Below, piece after piece: positions 56,261 to 63,711 of a stretch of 64,000 nucleotides of DNA. The translations under genes and the position numbers were made by a program. Location: contig NZ_CP017580.1 of assembly GCF_001806325.1 (NCBI RefSeq), forward strand, positions 2,790,001 through 2,854,000. The letters are read 5' to 3'. Under the pieces are notes generated by a model. That model searched no databases. It was not told where the DNA came from and saw only the letters and a list, made by a program, of their open reading frames with translations. Each line of letters opens with the position of its first letter. Within the stretch, counting starts at the first letter, position 1. Origin of the DNA: Curtobacterium sp. BH-2-1-1. Lineage in GTDB: Bacteria; Actinomycetota; Actinomycetes; Actinomycetales; Microbacteriaceae.

Positions 56261-57686
56261 CGATCGGCCTCTCCTCGGGACGGCGGAACAGTTGCCGGCT
56301 CTGGCTGGCGGCCAGTGCAGCGGCGATGGTCACTGTACCGACACGGCCCAGGAACATCGTCGCCGCGAGCACGTACTTGCCGGACTCGGGCAGGTTCGCG
56401 GACACTCCGGAGGACAGCCCGCACGTCGCGAACGCCGAGATGACCTCGAACAGCACGCGGTCGAGGGACTCGTGGGTGATCTGCAGGAGCACGACGGTCG
56501 CGACGGCCACGATGGTGGCGCCCCAGAGCACGACCGCCACGGCCACGCGCAGGACGTCGCTCGGGATGCGCCGACCGAACGCCTCCATGCTCTGTCGCCC
56601 GCGGGCCTCGGCGACGGCGGCGAGGAACAGGACCGCGAGCGTCGTGACCTTGATGCCGCCGGCGGTCGAGGCCGAGCCGCCGCCGATGAACATGAGCATG
56701 TCCGTGACGAGCAGGCTCGACCCGTTCAGCTGGTCGAAGTCGACGAGGGAGAAGCCGCCGGACCGGGTCATCGTGGAGAGGAAGAGGGCCTGGAACGCGG
56801 TGCGACCAGCGCCCTCCTCACCGAAGGTGGTCGGGTTCGATGCCTCGAGCGCGATGTACACCGCGGCGCCGCCGACGAGCAGGACCGCGCTCGTCGCGAG
56901 CGTGAGCTTCACGTGGATCGGCCAGCGGCGCGGCGTCCGGAGCTGCTTCGTCAGGGCACGGATCACCGGGAAGCCGATCGAGCCCGCGACCACGCCGACC
57001 ATGAGCAGCGAGAGGAACCAGTAGTCGTGCGCGAACGGGGTGAGTCCGCTGGCGTTCGGCGCGAAGCCGGTGTTCGTGAACGCCATCGCCGCGTAGTAGA
57101 AGGAATCCCCGACCGCCGTCCAGAAGGGCATCCCGGCGATGAGGACGGACGGCAGCAGGAGGAGCCCGAGGACGATCTCGATCGACAGGGTGCTCACCGC
57201 GACCGTCGCGAGCAGGGTGCCGACTTCACCGAGACGGACGGCCTGGCCCTCGGGCACGGCGCCGTGGTGGGTCCGCAGGGGGTTCGAGTCGCCGGCCGCC
57301 ATGAGCTTCGCTCGGAGTCCGAGCTTCCGGGTGACGAAGAGGCCGAGGATCGAGGCGAACGTCAGGACGCCCACGGCCCCGATCTGCGTGCCGATCACCA
57401 CGAGGCTCTTGCCGAACACCGACCAGTGCGTCGCCATGTCCACGGTGGCGAGCCCGGTGACGCAGACCACCGACGCCGCGGTGAAGAGAGCGTCCGCGAA
57501 GTGCGTCGAGCGTCCGTCCGCCGCGGCCCACGGCGTCATGAACAGGCTCGTGAAGACGAAGATCAGCGCCACGAAGACGACGATCGCCAAGCGGGACGGC
57601 GACGAGCGGAGGGCGGTGCCGAGACGGGACGGCCGTCGACGGGTCGCTCCCGCCGAGCGGGACGGCGGCTCGTGTCGGTCGAGCAT
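56253..57686 (-). CDS. KtrB/TrkH-type potassium transporter membrane subunit
   Basis: 477 residues. Four pore repeats are visible by their filter glycines: SVVCVTGLATVDM, AMAFTNTGFAPN, TMTRSGGFSLVD and ISAFATCGLSSGVS. Eight main spans plus pore helices fit TrkH/KtrB. The N-terminal 40 residues are polar and Arg-rich. It precedes the ktrA-like gene with an eight-base overlap, and is divergent from an ArsR regulator gene 72 bases away. c-di-AMP control is known in some Ktr systems but no riboswitch is seen here. Confidence 0.93.
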   Translation of the reverse strand: MLDRHEPPSRSAGATRRRPSRLGTALRSSPSRLAIVVFVALIFVFTSLFMTPWAAADGRSTHFADALFTAASVVCVTGLATVDMATHWSVFGKSLVVIGTQIGAVGVLTFASILGLFVTRKLGLRAKLMAAGDSNPLRTHHGAVPEGQAVRLGEVGTLLATVAVSTLSIEIVLGLLLLPSVLIAGMPFWTAVGDSFYYAAMAFTNTGFAPNASGLTPFAHDYWFLSLLMVGVVAGSIGFPVIRALTKQLRTPRRWPIHVKLTLATSAVLLVGGAAVYIALEASNPTTFGEEGAGRTAFQALFLSTMTRSGGFSLVDFDQLNGSSLLVTDMLMFIGGGSASTAGGIKVTTLAVLFLAAVAEARGRQSMEAFGRRIPSDVLRVAVAVVLWGATIVAVATVVLLQITHESLDRVLFEVISAFATCGLSSGVSANLPESGKYVLAATMFLGRVGTVTIAAALAASQSRQLFRRPEERPIVG

Positions 57687-57758
57687 CGTATGCCTCCGTG
57701 GACATGGGCGGGACGGTTCGTCATGGTACATCCGTGACGCCCCGGCTAGCCTTGCCCC

Positions 57759-58274
57759 ATGGCCGACATCTTCAGCGTCGTGGCGGACCCCACCAGGCGT
57801 GAGCTGCTCGGGACGCTCCTGTCCGCGTACGGCTCGGACGTCACCGGCGGCGAGCTCAGCGTCGGCCAGCTCGTGGAACGCCTCGGCGTCAGCCAGCCGA
57901 CCGTGTCGAAGCACCTGCGCGTGCTCCGCGACATCGGCCTCGTGACGAGCCGCGAAGAGGGGCAGCACCGCTACTACCGCCTCGACCCGGAGCCGCTCGT
58001 CGGCATCGAGGAGTGGGTCCTCCCGTTCACCGGCGCGGTGGACGCCGACGGCACCCCGGCCACGACGGCGTGGACGCTCGACGGGCAACCGGTCTCGGTC
58101 CGACGCTCCGGCACGGCGGGCAAGGCCACGGTCGAGGTCGGCACCGAGCTCGGCCGCGTGATGGCCGAGGCGTCCTACCGTGCGACCGCGGCGCTGTCCG
58201 GCGCGCAGCAGGGCTGGGAACGGGTCGTCGACCGGAGCCGGAAGCGCTTCACGCGGCGCGGCGACGAGGACTGA
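57759..58274 (+). CDS. ArsR family helix-turn-helix regulator
   Basis: 171 residues. Winged helix in residues 1-85: MADIFSVVADPTRRELLGTL, LVERLGVSQPTVSKHLRVLR, and EEGQHRYYRLDPEPL. There is no metal-binding Cys pair (ELCVCDL motif absent), so it is not a classic arsenic or zinc sensor. Residues 90-171 form an extra domain of unknown type. It is divergent from the KtrB gene and 82 bases before a BldC-like gene. Potassium-gene control is a guess from position. Confidence 0.86.
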   Translation: MADIFSVVADPTRRELLGTLLSAYGSDVTGGELSVGQLVERLGVSQPTVSKHLRVLRDIGLVTSREEGQHRYYRLDPEPLVGIEEWVLPFTGAVDADGTPATTAWTLDGQPVSVRRSGTAGKATVEVGTELGRVMAEASYRATAALSGAQQGWERVVDRSRKRFTRRGDED

Positions 58275-58356
58275 ACGGGACCTGGACACCGGGTCGCACC
58301 GGCCCCTACAGTTGCCAGTGACCACACAGGTCACACCGATTTCCCGAAGGCGGACC

Positions 58357-58551
58357 ATGACCGGCAGTTTCGACGACGTGCGCTTCCTCACCGTCGCTGA
58401 GGTCGCCGAGATGATGCGCGTCTCCAAGATGACCGTCTACCGCATGGTCCACGCGGGGGAACTCCCCGCCATCCGCTTCGGCCGGTCCTTCCGCGTCCCG
58501 GAGTCCGCCGTCGCGGACGTCCTGCGCGGTGGCATCGCCGACGTCGGCTAG
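58357..58551 (+). CDS. small excisionase/BldC-like MerR-type HTH protein
   Basis: 64 residues. RFLTVAEVAEMMRVSKMTVY is a MerR/excisionase helix-turn-helix, followed by AGELPAIRFGRSFRVPESAV, the beta-wing. The size and layout match BldC, a developmental regulator of Streptomyces that binds DNA cooperatively on direct repeats, and the generic excisionase-family proteins. No phage genes are nearby, so a chromosomal regulator is more likely. A CGAAGG motif precedes the ATG. The gene for bS22 follows. Confidence 0.85.
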   Translation: MTGSFDDVRFLTVAEVAEMMRVSKMTVYRMVHAGELPAIRFGRSFRVPESAVADVLRGGIADVG

Positions 58552-58570
58552 GTGGGTCCGAACCGGCCCG

Positions 58571-58600
58571 TTCGACATCGCGTCAGGCCTCCGCTAGACT
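58571..58600 (+). promoter_or_regulatory. promoter of the bS22 gene
   Basis: TTCGAC (58571-58576), an 18-base spacer and TAGACT (58595-58600) form a strong actinobacterial-type promoter, followed by a 70-base leader containing GGTTGTTTTTCC before the bS22 start. Confidence 0.6.
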
Positions 58601-58669
58601 CGGCGGGGTTGTTTTTCCGCGGTCTCGTTGGCCCGGTGTCCACACAACATCAGTCCGAGTGAGGTCCGT

Positions 58670-58768
58670 ATGGGTTCTGTCATCAAGAAGCGTCGCAAGC
58701 GCATGGCGAAGAAGAAGCACCGCAAGCTGCTTCGCAAGACGCGCCACCAGCGTCGCAACAAGAAGTAG
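58670..58768 (+). CDS. 30S ribosomal protein bS22 (AURKAIP1/COX24 domain)
   Basis: 32 residues: MGSVIKKRRKRMAKKKHRKL, then LRKTRHQRRNKK. This ultra-basic peptide is the actinobacterial bS22 protein seen in mycobacterial 30S subunits, related to the mitochondrial COX24 domain. Its codons are strongly biased to highly expressed choices (AAG, CGC, CGT). GAGG lies upstream of the ATG, and a canonical terminator follows. It is shorter than usual gene-calling limits. Confidence 0.95.
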   Translation: MGSVIKKRRKRMAKKKHRKLLRKTRHQRRNKK

Positions 58769-58790
58769 GCCCCGAGCCTGCAGCGTCACG

Positions 58791-58818
58791 CCCCGGTTCG
58801 CCGGGGCTTTCGCTTTTC
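58791..58818 (+). terminator. Rho-independent terminator of the bS22 gene
   Basis: CCCCGG-TTCG-CCGGGG stem (58791-58806) followed by CTTTCGCTTTT: the most classical intrinsic terminator in the window. Confidence 0.88.
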
Positions 58819-58840
58819 CGGGGGCGGATATGGTGGTCCC

Positions 58841-59095
58841 ATGCCCGCCGTGACCCTGCTGACCAAGCCCGGCTGCCACCTCTGCGACGACGCCCGACCG
58901 GTCGTCGAACGTGTCGTGGCCGAACACCCGGGGACGACCCTCCAGGAGCTGTCCATCATCGACGACGACGCCCTCCGCCTGGAGTACGCGGAGGACATCC
59001 CGGTCGTCCTGGTCGACGGGCGTGTCCACAGCAACTGGCACGTCGACGCCGACCGGCTCCACCGTGCCCTCGAGAAGGCCGAGGCCCGCGCATGA
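58841..59095 (+). CDS. glutaredoxin-like thioredoxin-fold protein (DUF836)
   Basis: 84 residues. VTLLTKPGCHLCDDARPVVE has the redox C-x-x-C at residues about 12-15, and DIPVVLVDGRVHSNWHVD contains the cis-Pro and closing strand. This is the actinobacterial glutaredoxin-family/DUF836 type. The partner oxidoreductase is unknown. The stop overlaps the next gene start (ATGA). Confidence 0.9.
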   Translation: MPAVTLLTKPGCHLCDDARPVVERVVAEHPGTTLQELSIIDDDALRLEYAEDIPVVLVDGRVHSNWHVDADRLHRALEKAEARA

Positions 59096-59385
59096 TCCAC
59101 CACGTCGTCTCCTGGACCCTGCGCGAGGACCTCGACCGCGCAGAGTCCGTCGAGCGGATCCGCGAGCTCCTCGTCGGGCTGATCGGCACCGTCGACTCGA
59201 TCCGTTCCCTGCAGGTCGTCGAGAACGTCGCCTACCCGGGGAAGAACCAGGACGTCGCCGTCGTGGCGACCTTCGACGACCTCGCCGGCCTCGACGAGTA
59301 CCAGGTGCACCCGCAGCACCAGGCCGCGGCAGCGGAGATCCGTGGCCTGGTCACGGGGCGGGCGGCCATCGACTGGGAGAGCTGA
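59092..59385 (+). CDS. Dabb (stress-responsive alpha/beta barrel) domain protein
   Basis: 97 residues. MIHHVVSWTLREDLDRAESV, then SLQVVENVAYPGKNQDVAVV and LDEYQVHPQHQAAAAEIRGL are the dimeric ferredoxin-like Dabb pattern (V-V-x-W...H-P-x-H). Function in bacteria is not defined; plant relatives are stress-induced. It is translationally coupled to the glutaredoxin-like gene. Confidence 0.9.
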   Translation: MIHHVVSWTLREDLDRAESVERIRELLVGLIGTVDSIRSLQVVENVAYPGKNQDVAVVATFDDLAGLDEYQVHPQHQAAAAEIRGLVTGRAAIDWES

Positions 59386-59386
59386 G

Positions 59387-59396
59387 CCGCGCCTCC
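59387..59396 (-). repeat. GGAGGCGCGG half-site
   Basis: CCGCGCCTCC starts one base after the Dabb gene stop, without a partner, in front of the second GTGAGCAGAAATGGTCG hairpin. Confidence 0.6.
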
Positions 59397-59420
59397 AGGC
59401 CCGCGCCGCGCCGCGCTCGC

Positions 59421-59477
59421 TTCGTGAGCAGAAATGGTCGCCTCCCGACTCGGGAAGCGACCATTTCTGCACACGAA
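59421..59477. repeat. 26-bp hairpin, GTGAGCAGAAATGGTCG family, copy 2
   Basis: Arms 59421-59446 and 59452-59477 pair with two mismatches around GACTC. The left arm core TGAGCAGAAATGGTCG is identical to that of the hairpin at 41860-41910. It lies between the Dabb gene and aspS (convergent). Confidence 0.75.
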
Positions 59478-59498
59478 GGCCGGCGGCAGTGCCGCGGA

Positions 59499-60839
59499 CT
59501 ACGGGGTGAGGCGCGTCGGGCCGCGGAACAGGTACGTGACCTCGCGGATGGACGGCTCGTGCAGCGCGAGCATGAGCACGCGCGCCAGGCCCATGCCGAA
59601 CCCACCGTGCGGCGGCACGCCGTAGCGGAAGAAGTCGAGGTACCAGCCGAGCTCCTCGGGGTCGAGGCCCTTCTCGACGGCCTGTGCCGTCAGGGTGTCG
59701 ACACGGTGCTCGCGCTGTGCACCCGTCGAGATCTCGGCACCGTTGAACAGCAGGTCGTAGCTGTTCGTGAGGGTCGGGTCGTCGGCGTGACGCATGTGGT
59801 AGTACGGCCGGATCGACGCGTCGTAGTCGGTGACGAAGACGAACTCCGAACCGTGCGTCTCCTTCGCCCAGGCGCTCACGCGGCGCTCGCCCTCGGGGTC
59901 GAGGTCACCGTCGGCGCGGACGACCTCGTAGCCGCTGTCGGCGACGATCTTCCGGGCCTCGGCCAGGGTCACGCGCGGGAAGGGTGCGGTCGGGACGACG
60001 AACTCGAAGCCGAAGACCGCTTCGACCTCGGTGCCGTACTTCTCCTTGACGGCGGTGAAGCCGGCGACGAGGAGCTCCTCGTGCATGGCCATGACGTCCT
60101 CGTGCGACTCGACCCACGAGATCTCGGCGTCGACGCTCGTGAACTCGGTCGCGTGGCGGCTCGTGAACGACGGGTCCGCACGGAAGGCGTCGGCGATCTC
60201 GAACACCGCGCCGAAGCCGGCCGGCTGCGCCATCTGCTTGAAGTTCTGCGGCGACTGCGCGAGGTACGCCGTCGTCTCGAAGTACTCGAGCTGGAAGAGC
60301 TCGGCACGCGACTCGGACGCCGAGGCCATCAGCTTCGGGGTGTGGATCTCGATGTAGTCACGCTCGACCCAGTACGTGCGGAACGCGTGCTCCATCGTGG
60401 TCTGGATGCGGAAGATGAGATTCTGCTTGCGGTTGCGCAGGTCGAGGAAGCGCCAGTCGAGGCGCTTGTCGAGCGAGGAGTCGTCCGCGATCGGGGTCTC
60501 CGGGACGGCGGCGCTGATGACGGTCAGGTCGCCGACCTTGACCTCGAGCCCGCCGAGCTTGACGCGCTCGTCGTGCTTCAGGGTGCCCTGCACGTGCACG
60601 AAGGTGCCGTGCGCGAGGCCGGAGATCGCCTCGGTCGTCGCGAGTGCGGCGGCGGAGGCGTCGTCGCCCTCGACCGCTTCGCGCGTGGCGGGGTTGACGA
60701 GCTGTGCGGCGCCGGACTCGTCACGGAGGACGACGAACTGCACCTTCTTCTGGTCTCGGACGGTCTCCACCCATCCGGCGACGGAGACGGGGCCGTCGGG
60801 GCGTGCGGCGAGGTCGGCGATGCGGGTGCGTTCGATCAC
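59499..60839 (-). CDS. aspS: aspartate--tRNA(Asp/Asn) ligase, archaeal/short type
   Basis: 446 residues, against about 590 for the common bacterial AspRS, and it lacks the bacterial GAD insertion. OB-fold anticodon domain: GPVSVAGWVETVRDQKKVQF. Class II motifs: FRADPSFTSRHATEF (motif 2 region) and GMGLARVLMLAL (motif 3), plus SPQNFKQM. This is the archaeal-type AspRS (AspS2). Many such enzymes are non-discriminating and also charge tRNA-Asn, which then needs GatCAB; discrimination cannot be judged by eye. GTG start at 60839; upstream residues to 60929 are not conserved. Confidence 0.93.
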   Translation of the reverse strand: MIERTRIADLAARPDGPVSVAGWVETVRDQKKVQFVVLRDESGAAQLVNPATREAVEGDDASAAALATTEAISGLAHGTFVHVQGTLKHDERVKLGGLEVKVGDLTVISAAVPETPIADDSSLDKRLDWRFLDLRNRKQNLIFRIQTTMEHAFRTYWVERDYIEIHTPKLMASASESRAELFQLEYFETTAYLAQSPQNFKQMAQPAGFGAVFEIADAFRADPSFTSRHATEFTSVDAEISWVESHEDVMAMHEELLVAGFTAVKEKYGTEVEAVFGFEFVVPTAPFPRVTLAEARKIVADSGYEVVRADGDLDPEGERRVSAWAKETHGSEFVFVTDYDASIRPYYHMRHADDPTLTNSYDLLFNGAEISTGAQREHRVDTLTAQAVEKGLDPEELGWYLDFFRYGVPPHGGFGMGLARVLMLALHEPSIREVTYLFRGPTRLTP

Positions 60840-61067
60840 GGTGGTCGAGTCTACCGGTTGCGCCTCCGGCGCCGTCGTCGGGTGCGTTCGTCCCTCCACA
60901 GGTCGGCTCGCGTCCGGTGTCGTCCACAAGGTGGGCCCGGAGGCGCGGGACGGGTCCGATGTCTCCGTAGCGTTCCCGACGTGGCCGGGTCGCGAGCTGG
61001 AGGGAGGCCCCGCACGACGGCAGGGGTCGAGGGGCTCGCGGCCCGGCCGCCCGCGGCGGGGGAGCTG

Positions 61068-61454
61068 TCACGGGAGTGAAGCGCGCAGGCTGCCGAGCGT
61101 CCCGATGAACTCCTCGGCCATGCCCGCCCGCTCGACGAGCTTCGCGTGCCGCGCCCGCGCGTCCACGAGGAACTCGTCGAGCCGTGCGGCCAGCGCAGGC
61201 GCGTCCCCGGGGTCCTTCGCGGCCAGACCGTCGACGACCCGGAGCAGCTCGGCCATCTCGTCCAGCGTGAACCCGAGCGGCTTCATCCGCCGGATCACGA
61301 GCAGCCGTTCGAGGTCCTGTTCCGTGTAGACGCGGAACCCGCCGGTCGTCCGTCCGCTCGGCACGAGCAGCCCGACCTCGTCGTAGTGCCGGATCGTGCG
61401 GAGGGACATCCCGGCGCGGTCGGCCAGTTCGCCGATGTGCATCGTGGTGCTCAC
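61068..61454 (-). CDS. MerR family transcriptional regulator
   Basis: 128 residues. MHIGELADRAGMSLRTIRHYDEVGLL is the MerR winged-helix (quoted as GELADRAGMSLRTIRHYDEV), RVYTEQDLERLLVIRRMKPL the second half, and a coiled-coil dimer helix follows (residues about 80-120). The last residues contain no metal-binding Cys. Start at 61454 or, by family, 61442. Divergent from the SulP gene; the 26-bp palindrome between them (61462-61487) is the expected MerR operator. Confidence 0.9.
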   Translation of the reverse strand: MSTTMHIGELADRAGMSLRTIRHYDEVGLLVPSGRTTGGFRVYTEQDLERLLVIRRMKPLGFTLDEMAELLRVVDGLAAKDPGDAPALAARLDEFLVDARARHAKLVERAGMAEEFIGTLGSLRASLP

Positions 61455-61461
61455 GGGGACG

Positions 61462-61487
61462 ACTCTACCCTCACGTGAGGGTAGAGT
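61462..61487. promoter_or_regulatory. perfect 26-bp MerR operator
   Basis: ACTCTACCCTCAC is followed directly by its exact reverse complement. It lies between the MerR and SulP starts. TAGAGT at each end can serve as the -10 box of each divergent promoter. MerR proteins typically bind such sequences in overlong promoter spacers and untwist them when activated. Confidence 0.85.
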
Positions 61488-61495
61488 TCAGGGCG

Positions 61496-62986
61496 ATGTC
61501 CGTGACCACCCACGCTCCCACCGCTCCGAGCGTCCTCAGCGCCCTGCGTTCGCCCCGCCTCCTCGCGCGCGAGGTCCTCGCCGGGATCGTCACCGCGCTC
61601 GCCCTCATCCCCGAGGCGATCTCCTTCTCGGTCGTCGCCGGGGTCGACCCGGCGGTCGGGCTCTTCTCGAGCGTCGTCATCGCCGTCGTGATCTCGATCG
61701 TGGGCGGCCGTCCGGCGATGATCTCCGCCGCCGCCGGGTCCGTGGCGCTCGTGATCGCCCCGCTCGTGCGCGACCACGGGATCGCGTACCTCGTCCCGAC
61801 GATCGTCCTCGGCGGCCTCATCCAGATCGTGCTCGGCTTCCTCGGGGTCGCCCGGCTCATGCGGTTCATCCCGCGCAGCGTGAACGTCGCGTTCGTGAAC
61901 GCCCTCGCCATCCTGATCTTCACTGCGCAGCTGCCGAACCTGTTCGGGCCGGACGTGCCGGCGGTGGTCTGGGCGCTGACGGCGCTCGGCGTCGCCGTCA
62001 TCATCGGGTTCCCGTTCGTCACGAAGGCGGTCCCGGCACCGCTCGTCGCCGTCGTCGTGATCACCGCGATCACGATCCTGTTCGGCGTCGCCGTGCCCAC
62101 GGTCGGCGACGAGGGTGCGCTGCCGAGCGCGCTGCCCGGGTTCAGCGGCATCACCACGCCGTTCTCGCTGGACACGCTGCAGACCATCGCGCCGTACGCG
62201 TTCGGCGTCGCGATCGTCGGGCTCATCGAGACGCTCCTCACCGCGCAGCTCGTCGACTCGATCACCGAGACCGGTTCGAGCAAGTGGCGTGAGTCGTGGG
62301 GCCAGGGCATCGCGAACGTCGCGTCGGCCTTCTTCGGCGGTACCGGCGGCTGCGCGATGATCGGCCAGACCGTCATCAACGTGAAGACGGCCGGGGCCCG
62401 GACGCGCATCTCCACGTTCGCCGCCGGAGCGTCGGTGCTCGTGCTGACGATCGTCCTGCACGACCTCGTGGCCGAGATCCCGATGGCCGCGCTCACCGCC
62501 GTGATGATCATGGTCTGCGTCGCCACCTTCGACTGGCACAGCATCCGACCCCGCACGCTCCGGCGGATGCCCCTCGGCGAGACCGCGGTGATGGTGATCA
62601 CCGTCGTGGTCGTCGTCGCCACGGACAACCTCGCGACCGGGGTGCTCGTCGGGGTGGTCGTCGCCGCGCTCGTCTTCGCCCGCCGAGCCGCCCACGTGGT
62701 GACCGTCGCGCGTGAGGTCGTCGACGAGCACACGGTCCGCTACCGGGTCCGCGGGGCGCTGTTCTTCGCCTCGTCGAACGACCTCGTCACCCGCTTCTCC
62801 TACGCCGAGGACCCCGAGCACGTCGTCATCGACATGTCCGACGCGCACGTGTTCGACGCGAGCACGGTCGCGGCCCTCGACGGGGTCGAGCAGCGCTTCG
62901 CCAAGCACGGATCGACGGTCGAGGTGGTGCACCTCAACACCGGGTCCACGGCGCTCCACGGGCGGCTCTCCGGCGAACTGGGCTGA
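61496..62986 (+). CDS. SulP family inorganic anion transporter with STAS domain
   Basis: 496 residues. About 10-12 membrane segments; ALIPEAISFSVVAGVDPAVGL is the SulP signature region, and GGTGGCAMIGQTVINVKTAG a second conserved block. A C-terminal STAS domain spans about residues 415-496 (VVIDMSDAHVFDASTVAALD). Members carry sulfate, bicarbonate, or dicarboxylates. The ATG 61496 is nine bases after the MerR operator, so the transcript leader must be very short or absent. The MerR regulator next door probably controls it. Confidence 0.9.
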   Translation: MSVTTHAPTAPSVLSALRSPRLLAREVLAGIVTALALIPEAISFSVVAGVDPAVGLFSSVVIAVVISIVGGRPAMISAAAGSVALVIAPLVRDHGIAYLVPTIVLGGLIQIVLGFLGVARLMRFIPRSVNVAFVNALAILIFTAQLPNLFGPDVPAVVWALTALGVAVIIGFPFVTKAVPAPLVAVVVITAITILFGVAVPTVGDEGALPSALPGFSGITTPFSLDTLQTIAPYAFGVAIVGLIETLLTAQLVDSITETGSSKWRESWGQGIANVASAFFGGTGGCAMIGQTVINVKTAGARTRISTFAAGASVLVLTIVLHDLVAEIPMAALTAVMIMVCVATFDWHSIRPRTLRRMPLGETAVMVITVVVVVATDNLATGVLVGVVVAALVFARRAAHVVTVAREVVDEHTVRYRVRGALFFASSNDLVTRFSYAEDPEHVVIDMSDAHVFDASTVAALDGVEQRFAKHGSTVEVVHLNTGSTALHGRLSGELG

Positions 62987-63054
62987 GTGGTTCCGCATCC
63001 GGTGAATCCCCTGTGCGGGCGGTGGGAACCCCTGAGCGACCTACACTGGAACCC

Positions 63055-63711
63055 ATGCCCGCGTCCCGAATCCACCTCGTCCGTCACGGCGAGGTGCACA
63101 ACCCGGACCGTGTCCTCTACGGGCGGCTCCCCGGCTTCGGGTTGAGCGACCTCGGCAAGCAGATGGCCCTCGCCTCCGCGACCGCGTGGAAGGACGCCAG
63201 CGTCGACGTCCGGCGGATCGTGGCCTCGCCGTTGCAGCGCACGCAGGAGTCCGCGGTGCCCTGGTCCGAGGCCTTCGGGCTCGAGGTCGCCCTCGACGAG
63301 CGGCTCATCGAGCCGACCAACCGGTACGAGGGACAGCCCCCGGGCTTCACGAAGCGTTCGCTCGGACGCCCGGCCGAGTGGCCCTGGATCGCGAACCCGT
63401 TCCGGCCGAGCTGGGGCGAGGCGTACGAGTCCATCGCGAACCGGATGCTCGCGGCGATCGCCACGGCGTGGGAGAGCGTCGATGACGGAGACGTCGTCCT
63501 CGTCAGCCACCAGTTGCCGATCTGGATGGTGCACCGCCGTCTCGCCGGCGAACCGCTCTGGCACGACCCGCGCAAGCGACGCTGCGACCTCTCCAGCATC
63601 ACCACCGTCGAGCGTGTACCCGCCACCTCGTCCGGTCGGTTCACCGAAGTCGGGTACGCGGACCCGGCGCAGGCCCTGCGCGCGACCGCCATCGACGAAG
63701 GAGCAGTGTGA
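63055..63711 (+). CDS. histidine phosphatase family protein
   Basis: 218 residues. IHLVRHGEVHNPDRVLYGRL has the catalytic RHG motif; IVASPLQRTQESAVPWSEAF and VVLVSHQLPIWMVHRRL (second catalytic His) complete the phosphoglycerate-mutase-like fold. The substrate is unknown. Its stop overlaps the start of the TlpA-like gene (GTGA). In Actinobacteria a histidine phosphatase gene often heads the cytochrome c maturation cluster, which fits. Confidence 0.88.
   Translation: MPASRIHLVRHGEVHNPDRVLYGRLPGFGLSDLGKQMALASATAWKDASVDVRRIVASPLQRTQESAVPWSEAFGLEVALDERLIEPTNRYEGQPPGFTKRSLGRPAEWPWIANPFRPSWGEAYESIANRMLAAIATAWESVDDGDVVLVSHQLPIWMVHRRLAGEPLWHDPRKRRCDLSSITTVERVPATSSGRFTEVGYADPAQALRATAIDEGAV

Noticed and set aside
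58357..58551. Excisionase of an integrated element
   Set aside because: There is no integrase or direct repeat nearby, and the BldC-like size and bS22 neighbour fit a chromosomal regulator better.
60840..61067. Small gene in the gap between aspS and the MerR gene
   Set aside because: No frame with a ribosome-binding site or protein-like composition; I see only GC-rich spacer.
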